A stretch of 64,000 nucleotides of DNA from Microvirga sp052114605. Its GTDB lineage: Bacteria; Pseudomonadota; Alphaproteobacteria; Rhizobiales; Beijerinckiaceae. The stretch's first letter is position 1. Each line of letters begins with the position of its first letter. The notes beneath the pieces are model-generated. The model made no database searches, was not told where the DNA came from, and saw only the letters and a list, made by a program, of their open reading frames with translations. This document shows, one piece after another, positions 1-10,003 of the stretch. The position numbers and the translations under genes are program-made. The stretch is from positions 248,001 to 312,000 of the forward strand of contig NZ_JBFRFB010000002.1 in the NCBI RefSeq assembly GCF_052114605.1, given 5' to 3'.

Positions 1-463
1 AGAGATCGGCCGCCATGCGCGGCGAGAGCGAGGCGCGGGTCGGGTCCTTCCACTCGGCTACCTGGCGCGCGGAGCCTGCGGTATCGCCCGCCACATAAGC
101 CTTCAGACCGAGCTTGCGGACGATCTTGCGGCATTGGCCGAGCGCGTGGACATGGCTGTAGACGCTTTTGATCGTGCCGAGATCAGCCTCGGGCAGCGCC
201 ATGAGCTGGAAATGAATCGGCAGGAAGCCCTCGCCGATGATGTGCAGGCCGGACGTCGGCAGGAGGTGATGGATATCCGCCACGCGGCCCGCGATCGAGT
301 TCTCGATCGGGATCATGGCGAGACCCGCCTGCCCCTCGTTCACGGCGGCGAAGGCATCCTCGAAGGTCGGGCACGGCAGCACCTCCCAATCGGGAAACAT
401 CTCCGAGCAGATGATGTGGGAATTGGCCCCCGGCTCGCCCTGGAATGAAATGACCTTGTTCAT
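1..463 (-). CDS. pheA: Prephenate dehydratase, N-terminal part (runs off the window)
   Basis: The enzyme decarboxylates and dehydrates prephenate to phenylpyruvate in cytoplasmic phenylalanine synthesis. Only about 154 N-terminal residues lie in the window; the C-terminal part and any ACT regulatory domain are off the left edge. On the minus strand the protein begins MNKVISFQGEPGANS, and the family motifs ENSIAGR and a later DTAGSA are readable, matching the periplasmic-binding-protein-like catalytic domain. Its ATG overlaps the TGA of kdsB (ATGA), which fixes the start and implies translational coupling. The kdsB-pheA pairing is common in Rhizobiales (family knowledge). Identity is confident; the length cannot be judged. 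Confidence 0.9.
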   Translation of the reverse strand, partial: MNKVISFQGEPGANSHIICSEMFPDWEVLPCPTFEDAFAAVNEGQAGLAMIPIENSIAGRVADIHHLLPTSGLHIIGEGFLPIHFQLMALPEADLGTIKSVYSHVHALGQCRKIVRKLGLKAYVAGDTAGSARQVAEWKDPTRASLSPRMAADL

Positions 464-1203
464 GCTGTCCTCCGGGCCGCGATGATCCCGCGGGCTCTGT
501 CCAGATCGTGGGGGGTATCGACGCCGAGCGGCACGTCATCGACGACGACCGCGTCGATTCGCATGCCGGCCTCCAGCGCCCGCAGCTGCTCCAGCTTCTC
601 GCGCAGTTCCAACGGCGAAGGCGGCAGGCCTACGAAGCGCTGAAGCGCCTTGCGGCGATAGGCGTAAAGGCCGATGTGATGGTAGAGCGGCCCCTCGCCA
701 TAAGGGGCCGTGGCGCGGGTGAAGTAGAGGGCGCGGAACCGGCCTGGCGAGACCTCGCTGCCAATCATCTTCACCACGTTGGGATTGGTCTTCTCCTCCT
801 CGCGCTCGATCATCGCGACCAGGGTCGCCAGATCGACGGCGGGGTCGGACAGGGGCGCGATGGAAGCCGCGATAGCGCGCGGATCGACAGTCGGCAGGTC
901 GCCCTGGACGTTCACGACCACGTCATGCCGGCCTTCCGGATCGAGCTTTTCCACAGCCTCGAAGATGCGGTCGGAGCCGGAGGCGTGGTCGGCCCTGGTC
1001 AGCACCGCCTGCCCGCCGGCCCGGGTCACGGCCTCGGCGATTTCCGGCGCGTCGGTGGCGATGGCGACAGGGCCGATCCCGGCTTCCATGGCACGGCGCC
1101 AGACATGGACGATCATGGGCTCGCCCGCGATATCGGCCAGGGGCTTGTTCGGCAGGCGGGTCGCCGCAAGGCGGGCGGGAATGAGAACGAGAGGATCGGA
1201 CAT
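460..1203 (-). CDS. kdsB: 3-deoxy-manno-octulosonate cytidylyltransferase (CMP-Kdo synthetase)
   Basis: The product couples CTP to Kdo to give CMP-Kdo, the activated sugar for the lipopolysaccharide inner core, in the cytoplasm. The 247-residue protein starts MSDPLVLIPARLAATRLPNKPL, with the family's N-terminal nucleotide-binding pattern IPAR..ATRLP.KPL; the QGDLP motif and the Kdo-site region follow. The frame is open 17 codons further upstream, but the internal ATG at 1203 fits the family start and usual length of about 245-250. The stop overlaps the pheA start by 4 bp, so both are probably one operon. About 265 bp separate this start from the divergent cytochrome gene. Confidence 0.93.
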   Translation of the reverse strand: MSDPLVLIPARLAATRLPNKPLADIAGEPMIVHVWRRAMEAGIGPVAIATDAPEIAEAVTRAGGQAVLTRADHASGSDRIFEAVEKLDPEGRHDVVVNVQGDLPTVDPRAIAASIAPLSDPAVDLATLVAMIEREEEKTNPNVVKMIGSEVSPGRFRALYFTRATAPYGEGPLYHHIGLYAYRRKALQRFVGLPPSPLELREKLEQLRALEAGMRIDAVVVDDVPLGVDTPHDLDRARGIIAARRTA

Positions 1204-1468
1204 GGGTTCTTTGAGGGCTTGGATCTTTCGCGTCCTTACCAAGGCAGGGACCATTTGTCATGGGCTCAAGGCCGGACCTCCCGCGGAACTTGGGCGTTTC
1301 TCAGCCGGTGCTGCGACCACGGGAGCGGCGAAAACCTCGAAGAGATCCAAAGAACCCCATTGTCAAACCCCTATCTCTACGGCTAAGCAACGCCCCTATC
1401 GCGGGCGCCCGCTCGTGGAGTTGTTCTGCTGCGCTGATTTCGCCGATAAGGCGAGGAGAGCCTGACCT

Positions 1469-2011
1469 ATGAATATCGAGACCAACAAGATCGCCGGTGC
1501 CGTTTTTGCCACGCTCCTTTTCGTGGTTGGCGTCAACGTTGTTGCAGGCGGCCTGTTCTCGCCTCATAAGCCCGCCGTTCCGGGCTACGATCTTCCGGCT
1601 CCCGAAGCGGGTGCCGCTGCAGGCGGTGGCGCCCCGGCCGAGCCGGCCCAGCCCCTGCCCGTGCTTCTGGCCAGCGCCGACCCGGCCAAGGGCCAGGCCG
1701 CGTCCAAGAAGTGCGCCTCCTGCCATACCTTCGAGAAGGGCGGCCCCAACAAGGTCGGCCCGAACCTCTACGGCGTCGTCGGCCGCCCCGTCGCCTCGCA
1801 CGAGGGCTTCAACTATTCGAACGGCATGAAGGCCCATGGCGGCAATTGGGATTACGAGGCCCTGAACGCCTTCGTCCATAACCCCAAGCAGGCCACCCCC
1901 GGCACCATCATGGCCTTCGCCGGCATCGCCAGCGACAAGGAGCGAGCCGACCTGCTCTCCTATCTCCGCACGCTCTCCGACAGCCCGGTTGCGCTTCCGG
2001 CCGCTCAGTAA
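1469..2011 (+). CDS. Membrane-anchored class I c-type cytochrome
   Basis: A 180-residue cytochrome c, probably a periplasmic electron carrier between the cytochrome bc1 complex and a terminal oxidase, as known for CycM-type proteins (inference from layout). Residues about 8-28 form one hydrophobic segment, likely an uncleaved anchor. An Ala/Pro/Gly-rich linker follows to about residue 70. The haem-binding CASCH is at residues 82-86, and a candidate axial Met (M148, in TIMAFAG) lies near the C terminus. The upstream GAGGAG is a ribosome-binding site for the ATG at 1469. A strong terminator follows, so the gene is probably monocistronic. No oxidase subunits are in the window, so its partner is unknown. 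Confidence 0.9.
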   Translation: MNIETNKIAGAVFATLLFVVGVNVVAGGLFSPHKPAVPGYDLPAPEAGAAAGGGAPAEPAQPLPVLLASADPAKGQAASKKCASCHTFEKGGPNKVGPNLYGVVGRPVASHEGFNYSNGMKAHGGNWDYEALNAFVHNPKQATPGTIMAFAGIASDKERADLLSYLRTLSDSPVALPAAQ

Positions 2012-2037
2012 CCAGAGCGAACATCATTGCATTTTAG

Positions 2038-2070
2038 CAAAGCCGGGCCCTCGCGCCCGGCTTTTGTTTT
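2038..2070 (+). terminator. Rho-independent terminator of the cytochrome c gene
   Basis: Perfect 9-bp GC-rich stem (2040-2048 with 2055-2063), 6-nt loop, followed by a T-rich tract ending TTTTGTTTTG. It lies 27 bp after the cytochrome stop codon. Confidence 0.88.
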
Positions 2071-2135
2071 GCATGGTCTCCCTTGCGCTCGCCCTACCGC
2101 GCACAAAAATGTACGATGCTCTTATTCTAAGAAGG

Positions 2136-2186
2136 AAGCATCGGATGGGTCCCAAAAGTGCAAATCCACTTTTGGGTCCGATGCTT
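2136..2186. repeat. Long bulged palindrome upstream of yejA
   Basis: Two perfect 10-bp segments pair with two others: 2136-2145 with 2177-2186 and 2151-2160 with 2167-2176. Only a 5-nt one-sided bulge (2146-2150) and a 6-nt loop (2161-2166) are unpaired. The structure ends 20 bp before the Shine-Dalgarno of the first yejA-like gene. It resembles small dispersed palindromic elements of Rhizobiales intergenic DNA (recollection, not searched), or it could be a leader hairpin or operator. Confidence 0.75.
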
Positions 2187-2217
2187 TGATAGACGCCTCA
2201 CGCGTAAGGAGACGCCT

Positions 2218-4074
2218 TTGATCCGTTTCGCGCTGCCAATCCTCCTGGCTGCCTGCCTTGCCTTCTCTCCCCTCGCGGCTCAGGAAGCCCCCAAGGAACC
2301 GCAATGGCGGCACGGCGCGACCCTTCTCGGCGAGGCCAAGTACCCAGCCGGCTTCAAGCATTTCGACTACGTGAATCCGAACGCCCCCAAGGGCGGCCTG
2401 GTGCGGTTTGGAGCGCAAGGCACCTTCGACAGCTTCAACATCGTGGTGGCAGGCGTGAAGGGCTCACCCGAGCAGGGCCTCGGCCTCATCTACGAGTCCC
2501 TCACGACCGGTGCCCTGGACGAGACGAACGCGGCCTATGGCCTGCTGGCGGAGAGCTTCACCTATCCGAAGGATTATTCCACCGTCAGCTTCCGCCTGCG
2601 TCCGGAAGCCAAATGGCATGACGGGCAGCCGGTCACAGCGGACGACGTGATCTTCTCATTCGAGAACCTGAAGGTTAACAGCCCCACTTACGCCTATTAT
2701 TACGCCAACGTGACCAAGGCCGAGAAGACGGGCGAGCGCGAGGTGACCTTTACCTTCGACGAGAAGGGCAATCGCGAGCTGCCGCAGATCATGGGCCAGC
2801 TCATGGTGCTGCCGAAGCATTGGTGGGAGGGCACCGCACCCGATGGACGCAAGCGCGACATCACGCAGACGACCCTCGAGCCTCCGCTGGGCTCGGGCCC
2901 CTACCGCCTCAAGAGCTTCGAAGCAGGCCGCAATTCGACTTACGAGCGCGTGAAGGATTATTGGGGCGCCAACATCAACGTGAATGTCGGCCAGAACAAT
3001 TTCGACGAGATCCGCTACGAGTATTATCGCGATGCGACGGTGCTGCTCGAAGCCTTCAAGGGAGATCGCATCGACTTCCGGGCAGAGAACAGCGCGCGCA
3101 ACTGGTCGACGGGCTACAACTTCCCTGCACGCCAGGAAGGCCGCGTCGTTCTTGAGGAATTCCAGTACGCCGCAAGGGGTATCATGCAGGCCTTCGTGCT
3201 CAATCTGAGACGCGACAAGTTCAAGGACGAGCGCGTGCGCCGCGCGTTCAATTTTGCTTTCCCGTTCGAGGAACTGAATAAGACGGTCTTTTACGGACTC
3301 TACGAGCGGCCTTCGAGCTATTTCTACGGCCTCGACCTCGCCTCCTCCGGCTTGCCCGAAGGCAAGGAGCTGGAGATTCTCGAAACCCTGCGCGACAAGG
3401 TTCCGGCGTCAGTCTTCACCACGCCTTACAAAAATCCCATCAACGATTCACCGGAAGCTATCCGCAACAATTTGCGCGAGGCTGACCGCCTGCTGCGCGA
3501 AGCAGGATGGGAAGTGAAAAACGGCCGCCGCGTGAATGCGAATGGTGAAGTCTTGAGCGTGGAAATGCTCGGCAGCACACCCAGCGACGAGCGCATCTTA
3601 TTGCTCTATAAACCGGCACTCGACCGCTTGGGCATCAAAACCACGGTGCGCATCGTGGACGATGCGCAAGAGACTAACCGCACACGCAGCTTCGACTTCG
3701 ACATCACCACGGGTGTATGGGCACAGTCGTCATCGCCAGGGAATGAGCAGCGCGAATATTGGGGATCGCAAGCTGCAAAGCGCGAAGGTTCGCGCAATCT
3801 TGCAGGCATCGCCGATCCCGCTGTCGACGCCCTGATCGAGCGCATCGTTTACGCCAAGGATCGCGATGAGCTGGTCTCGGCCTCGAAAGCGCTCGACCGC
3901 GTGCTGCTGGCGCACAACTACGTGGTGCCGCAATGGACATCTCTGAAACAGCGCACCGCCCGCTGGAACCGCTACAGCCATCCTGAGAACATGCCGCGCT
4001 ACGGCGGCGCCGCGTTCCCGACCATCTGGTGGTACGACGAGGCCAAAGCCGCCAAGACCGGAGCGCCACGATGA
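2218..4074 (+). CDS. yejA: YejA-type peptide ABC transporter substrate-binding protein, copy 1
   Basis: Periplasmic solute-binding protein of the SBP_bac_5 (oligopeptide/nickel) family, YejA branch; Yej systems import oligopeptides and, in enterobacteria, microcin C (family knowledge). I choose the TTG at 2218 because AAGGAG lies 6 nt upstream and translation then opens with a clean Sec signal peptide (MIRFALPILLAACLAFSPLAA). The in-frame ATG at 2158 would sit inside the palindrome and add 20 unrelated residues. The mature part has the YVNPNAPKGG motif shared with copy 2 and the LRPEAKWHDG pattern of the family. Length is 618 aa. The stop overlaps the next start (ATGA), so both binding proteins are co-translated. 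Confidence 0.9.
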   Translation: MIRFALPILLAACLAFSPLAAQEAPKEPQWRHGATLLGEAKYPAGFKHFDYVNPNAPKGGLVRFGAQGTFDSFNIVVAGVKGSPEQGLGLIYESLTTGALDETNAAYGLLAESFTYPKDYSTVSFRLRPEAKWHDGQPVTADDVIFSFENLKVNSPTYAYYYANVTKAEKTGEREVTFTFDEKGNRELPQIMGQLMVLPKHWWEGTAPDGRKRDITQTTLEPPLGSGPYRLKSFEAGRNSTYERVKDYWGANINVNVGQNNFDEIRYEYYRDATVLLEAFKGDRIDFRAENSARNWSTGYNFPARQEGRVVLEEFQYAARGIMQAFVLNLRRDKFKDERVRRAFNFAFPFEELNKTVFYGLYERPSSYFYGLDLASSGLPEGKELEILETLRDKVPASVFTTPYKNPINDSPEAIRNNLREADRLLREAGWEVKNGRRVNANGEVLSVEMLGSTPSDERILLLYKPALDRLGIKTTVRIVDDAQETNRTRSFDFDITTGVWAQSSSPGNEQREYWGSQAAKREGSRNLAGIADPAVDALIERIVYAKDRDELVSASKALDRVLLAHNYVVPQWTSLKQRTARWNRYSHPENMPRYGGAAFPTIWWYDEAKAAKTGAPR

Positions 4075-5936
4075 GAACCTTCAGCCGTCGCGCGGTCCTG
4101 AAAAGCGGCGCTGCCGCAACCGCGATCAGCCTGCTGCCGAAAACCGCTTTTGCGCAGGAGAACGGCGGCGCGGAAGTCCACGGCCTCTCCAGCTTCGGCG
4201 AGCTGCAATATCCGCCCGACTTCAAGCATTTTTCCTACGTCAACCCGAACGCTCCCAAGGGCGGCACACTGGCGCTCCAGATCAAGCAGGGCATCGGCAA
4301 TCAGAATTTTGACACCTTCAACACGCTCAACATCTTCGTGCTGCAGGGCGACGGCGCCGCCGGCATGACCGCCACCTTCGATACTCTGATGTCGGGATCG
4401 GGCGACGAGCCGGATGCGCTCTACGGCCTTGTGGCAAAAAGCGTGCGCGTATCCGACGACAAACTGACCTATCGCTTCACTTTGCGTCCTGAAGCGCGCT
4501 TTCACGATGGCTCTCGACTGACCGCAAAGGACGTCGCTTTCTCGCTGAATATCCTCAAGGAGAAGGGGCATCCGGTCTTCCGCTCGCTACTGACGCAGAT
4601 GGCTTCCACCGAAACTGAAGCAGATGACATTCTGCGCGTACAGTTCACGCCGCAGCGCAGCCGCGACCTGCATCTCGTCGTCGCCGGAATGCCGATCTTT
4701 TCGGAACGCTATTGGGCGGCTAAGAATTTCGAGGCGGCGACGCTCGAAGCGCCGCTCGGTTCCGGCCCCTACAGGGTCGGGCGTTTCGAAACCGGGCGGT
4801 ACATCGAGTTCGAACGCGTGGCCGATTACTGGGCGAAGGACCTGCCGGTGAATGTGGGCCTGAACAATTTCGACCGCGTTCGGTGGGATTATTTCCGCGA
4901 TAGGACGGTCGCCTTTGAGGCCTTCAAGAACGGCACGCTCAACTATCATGAGGAATACACCTCTCGCATCTGGGCCACGGGCTACGATTTCCCGGCCATG
5001 CGTGAAGGCAAAGTGAAAAGAGAAGAAATTCCGATTGACGCCCCTTCCACCATCCAGGGCTGGTATTTCAACTTGCGCCGGGATGCCTTCAAGGATCCGC
5101 GCATCCGCGAGGCCATCGGCCTTGCCTTCGATTTCGAATGGACGAATGCCAACATCATGTTCGGCATGTTCAAGCGCACCACGTCCTATTTCGAGAACAG
5201 CGACATGAAAGCTGCGGGCATGCCCTCACCCGAGGAGCTTGCCCTGCTGGAGCCGTTTCGCGCCGAGCTTCCAGCTTCCGCCTTCGGCGAGCCGATTCCG
5301 CCGCCCGTCTCCGATGGATCGGGACAGGACCGGCGCTTGCTTCGTCGCGCGGATGAGCTGCTGCGCGAGGCCGGATGCAAGCGCGAGGGCGGCGTACTGA
5401 AACTGCCCAACGGCCAACCTTTCCGGATCGAGTTCCTAGACTCCCAGGCCGCCTTGCAGCCTCACACGCAGCCCTTCCAGGCCAACCTGAAGCGGCTCGG
5501 CATAGAGGCAGTCTCGCGCATCGTGGATGCGGCTCAGTACCAGCGCCGCATGGATGAATACGATTTCGACATGGCAAGCCGAAACCTCGCGGGCAGCGCC
5601 ACGCCCGGCGACAGCCTGCGGGTGGTCTACGGCTCGGAAGCCGGCAAGGCGCCAGGATCGCAGAACATCGCCGGCATCGCTCAACCCGCCGTCGATGCCC
5701 TGATCGAGAAGATCGCCACCGCCAAGTCTCGCCAGGAGCTCAACATCGCCTGCCGTGCCCTGGACCGGGTTCTCCGTTCGGGCCATTATTGGGTGCCCAT
5801 GTGGTACAGATCCAGTGACCTGATCGCCTATTGGGACCAGTTCTCCCGCCCCGAGACGAAGCCACGCTTCGCGTCTGGCGCGCCAGGGAGCTGGTGGTAC
5901 GATGCCGAAAAGGCCAAGCGGATCGGGCGAGGATAA
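4071..5936 (+). CDS. yejA: YejA-type peptide ABC transporter substrate-binding protein, copy 2 (Tat signal)
   Basis: A second, divergent SBP_bac_5 protein (621 aa) directly after copy 1. It starts MRTFSRRAVLKSGAAATA, a twin-arginine signal (SRRAVLK at residues 5-11) followed by a hydrophobic stretch and an AFA cleavage region, whereas copy 1 has a Sec-type signal. Shared landmarks such as YVNPNAPKGG, LRPEARFHDG and LEAPLGSGPY show the two are paralogues. The ATG at 4071 is set by the 4-bp overlap with copy 1. Two binding proteins feeding one set of permeases suggests a broadened peptide range; export in folded form by Tat is inferred from the motif only. Confidence 0.9.
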   Translation: MRTFSRRAVLKSGAAATAISLLPKTAFAQENGGAEVHGLSSFGELQYPPDFKHFSYVNPNAPKGGTLALQIKQGIGNQNFDTFNTLNIFVLQGDGAAGMTATFDTLMSGSGDEPDALYGLVAKSVRVSDDKLTYRFTLRPEARFHDGSRLTAKDVAFSLNILKEKGHPVFRSLLTQMASTETEADDILRVQFTPQRSRDLHLVVAGMPIFSERYWAAKNFEAATLEAPLGSGPYRVGRFETGRYIEFERVADYWAKDLPVNVGLNNFDRVRWDYFRDRTVAFEAFKNGTLNYHEEYTSRIWATGYDFPAMREGKVKREEIPIDAPSTIQGWYFNLRRDAFKDPRIREAIGLAFDFEWTNANIMFGMFKRTTSYFENSDMKAAGMPSPEELALLEPFRAELPASAFGEPIPPPVSDGSGQDRRLLRRADELLREAGCKREGGVLKLPNGQPFRIEFLDSQAALQPHTQPFQANLKRLGIEAVSRIVDAAQYQRRMDEYDFDMASRNLAGSATPGDSLRVVYGSEAGKAPGSQNIAGIAQPAVDALIEKIATAKSRQELNIACRALDRVLRSGHYWVPMWYRSSDLIAYWDQFSRPETKPRFASGAPGSWWYDAEKAKRIGRG

Positions 5937-5989
5937 GATTTGAACATCGAATTGACACGTCACATCGACCGCAAGCGGGCGGACGCCTG

Positions 5990-7099
5990 ATGCTGGGCTA
6001 TATCGCGCGACGCATCCTTCTCATGATCCCGACCATCCTGGGGATCATGCTCATCTCCTTTACAATCATCCAGTTCGCGCCGGGCGGCCCGGTGGAGCGC
6101 ATCATTGCGCAGCTTCAGGGGCAGGATTCGAGCGCCACCTCCCGCATTTCCGGCGGTGGCGGCGATCTCGGCGGCGGCAGCCAGAGCCCCGGCGGCGGAG
6201 GTGATTCCACGTCCTCCCGCTATCGCGGCGCGCAAGGCCTGGACCCGCAATTCATCAAACAGCTGGAGACGCAGTTCGGCTTCGACAAGCCGGCCCACGA
6301 GCGCTTTTTCAAGATGATCTGGGATTATGCGCGGTTCGATTTCGGCAAAAGCTATTTTCGCGACATCTCGGTGCTGGAGCTGATCAAGGAGAAATTGCCC
6401 GTCTCGATCAGCTTAGGGTTATGGATGACGCTTCTGTCCTATGCGATCTCGATTCCCCTCGGCATCAAGAAGGCCGTGAGGGACGGTTCGTCCTTCGACA
6501 TCTGGACCTCCGCCATCGTCATCATCGGCTATGCAATTCCCGGCTTCCTCTTCGCGATCCTCTTGATCGTGCTCTTCGCCGGCGGCTCGTTCTGGCAGTT
6601 CTTCCCTTTACGCGGCCTCACCTCCGAGGGGTGGAGCTCGATGCCGTGGTACATGCAGATCCTGGATTATTTCTGGCATCTGGTGCTGCCGATCACGGCC
6701 ATGGCATTGGGCGCATTCGCCACCTCGACGCTGCTGACGAAGAACTCGTTCCTCGACGAGATCCGCAAGCAATACGTGCTCACCGCGCGCATGAAGGGCT
6801 TGTCCGAGCGCCAGGTTCTCTACGGCCACGTCTTCCGCAATGCGATGCTGATCGTGATCGCTGGCTTCCCCGGCGCCTTCATCGGAGCCTTCTTCGCGGG
6901 GGCGCTCTTGATCGAGACGATCTTCTCCCTCGACGGCCTCGGCCTTCTCTCCTTCGAGTCCATCGTGAACCGCGACTATCCCGTAGTGTTCGCCAACCTC
7001 TACATCTTCTCCCTGGTCGGCCTCGCGGTGAACCTGGTCTCCGACCTCACCTATACCTGGATCGATCCGCGCATCGATTTCGAGACGAGGGAGGCGTGA
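5990..7099 (+). CDS. yejB: Peptide ABC transporter permease YejB
   Basis: Inner-membrane permease (BPD_transp_1, DppB/OppB-like) forming the channel with YejE. The frame extends into the upstream gene, but MLGYIARRILLMIPTILG at 5990 is the normal YejB start: a first membrane segment at residues about 7-29. A periplasmic loop holds a Gly/Ser-rich insert at about residues 45-75, then come the usual helices and the EAA-type coupling motif in the ARMKGLSERQVLYGHVFRNA region. Length is 369 aa, ordinary for the family. It follows copy 2 of yejA by 53 bp and precedes yejE by 1 bp. Confidence 0.92.
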   Translation: MLGYIARRILLMIPTILGIMLISFTIIQFAPGGPVERIIAQLQGQDSSATSRISGGGGDLGGGSQSPGGGGDSTSSRYRGAQGLDPQFIKQLETQFGFDKPAHERFFKMIWDYARFDFGKSYFRDISVLELIKEKLPVSISLGLWMTLLSYAISIPLGIKKAVRDGSSFDIWTSAIVIIGYAIPGFLFAILLIVLFAGGSFWQFFPLRGLTSEGWSSMPWYMQILDYFWHLVLPITAMALGAFATSTLLTKNSFLDEIRKQYVLTARMKGLSERQVLYGHVFRNAMLIVIAGFPGAFIGAFFAGALLIETIFSLDGLGLLSFESIVNRDYPVVFANLYIFSLVGLAVNLVSDLTYTWIDPRIDFETREA

Positions 7100-7100
7100 G

Positions 7101-8260
7101 ATGAACGAGACCGTTCCCGTCGTTTCCCCCGCCTCCTCGCCCGTCGCGCCGCCATTGCCGCGTGAGGGCTTCGTCAAGCTCTCGCCGCTCAACCGGCGGC
7201 GCCTGCAGAACTTCAAGGCGAACCGGCGCGGCTTGTGGTCGTTCTGGATCTTCATGGTCCTGTTCGTGCTCAGCCTGTTTGCCGAACTCATCGCCAACGA
7301 CAAGCCGATCCTCGCTTCCTACAAGGGCGAGATCCTGTATCCGGCCTTTGTGGATTACCCGGAAGAAAAGTTTGGCGGCTTCCTGGCGGTCACGGATTAT
7401 CGCGATCCCGTCATCTCCAAGGAGATCCAGGAGAACGGCTGGCTCCTCTGGGCGCCGGTCCGTTTCTCCTACAACACGCACAATCTCGACCTCCCCGTGC
7501 CCGCCCCGGCACCGCCCACATGGACGCTCACCGACGAGCAATGCCGCCCCATCGCGGAGCGCAATGGCGGCACGGGCTGCGGCAGCATCGAGTGGAACTG
7601 GCTCGGCACGGACGACCAGGGCCGCGACGTGGTCGCGCGCCTCATCTACGGCTTCCGTCTCTCGGTGCTGTTCGGCCTCACTCTGGCAGGCATTTCCTCC
7701 ATCATCGGCATTCTCGCCGGCGCGGTGCAGGGCTATTACGGCGGCTGGATCGATCTGATCGCGCAACGCTTCATCGAGATATGGACGGCGATTCCGGCGC
7801 TTTACCTGCTCATCATCATCTCGTCGATCATCACGCCGAGCTTCTTCGTGCTGCTCGGCATCCTGCTGCTCTTCTCATGGGTGTCGCTGGTCGGCGTGGT
7901 GCGCGCGGAATTCCTGCGCGCCCGAAACTTCGAATATGTGCGTGCCGCACGGGCGCTTGGCCTGTCCAACGCCACCATCATGTTCAAGCACCTTTTGCCG
8001 AACGCCATGGTGGCGACGCTCACCTTCATGCCGTTCATCATCAACGGCTCGATCACGACTCTCACCTCCCTCGACTTCCTCGGCTTCGGCCTGCCCCCCG
8101 GCTCGCCCTCGCTCGGCGAGTTGCTGGCACAGGGCAAGGCGAACCTCCAGGCGCCGTGGCTCGGCCTCGCAGGCTTCTTCGTGATCGCCGTCATGCTCAG
8201 CCTCCTCATCTTCATCGGCGAAGCGGTCCGTGACGCCTTCGATCCGCGAAAGACGTTTCG

Positions 8261-8264
<4 letters not shown>
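7101..8264 (+). CDS. yejE: Peptide ABC transporter permease YejE
   Basis: Second channel subunit (DppC/OppC-like), 387 aa. A cytoplasmic N terminus of about 45 residues precedes the first membrane helix, followed by the large periplasmic loop typical of YejE (about residues 70-180, containing the WLGTDDQGRDV motif). The EAA coupling motif is in the ARALGLSNATIMFKHLLPNA region, with remaining helices to the C terminus. The ATG follows the yejB stop by 1 nt and the stop overlaps yejF (ATGA). Confidence 0.92.
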
Positions 8265-9889
<1,625 letters not shown>

Positions 9890-9916
9890 GGCTTACCCCC
9901 CGTAAGGACCGCAATC

Positions 9917-9991
9917 ATGGCTGACACCCCCATAAAGGTGGGGCATCGCATCTTGCGCCGTAATGCCGTATCAGTCGTGAATCTCAAGTAA
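9917..9991 (+). CDS. Possible 24-residue small protein or leader peptide upstream of deoB
   Basis: An ATG-started frame of 24 codons (MADTPIKVGHRILRRNAVSV, then VNLK) has AAGGA 8 nt upstream. Its own last codons contain the GTAAGGA that serves as the deoB ribosome-binding site, so it could couple translation to deoB. The peptide is basic and has no recognisable domain. With only 24 codons, coding cannot be established from sequence; it may be chance. Confidence 0.25.
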   Translation: MADTPIKVGHRILRRNAVSVVNLK

Positions 9992-10003
9992 GGACCTTCA
10001 TTC

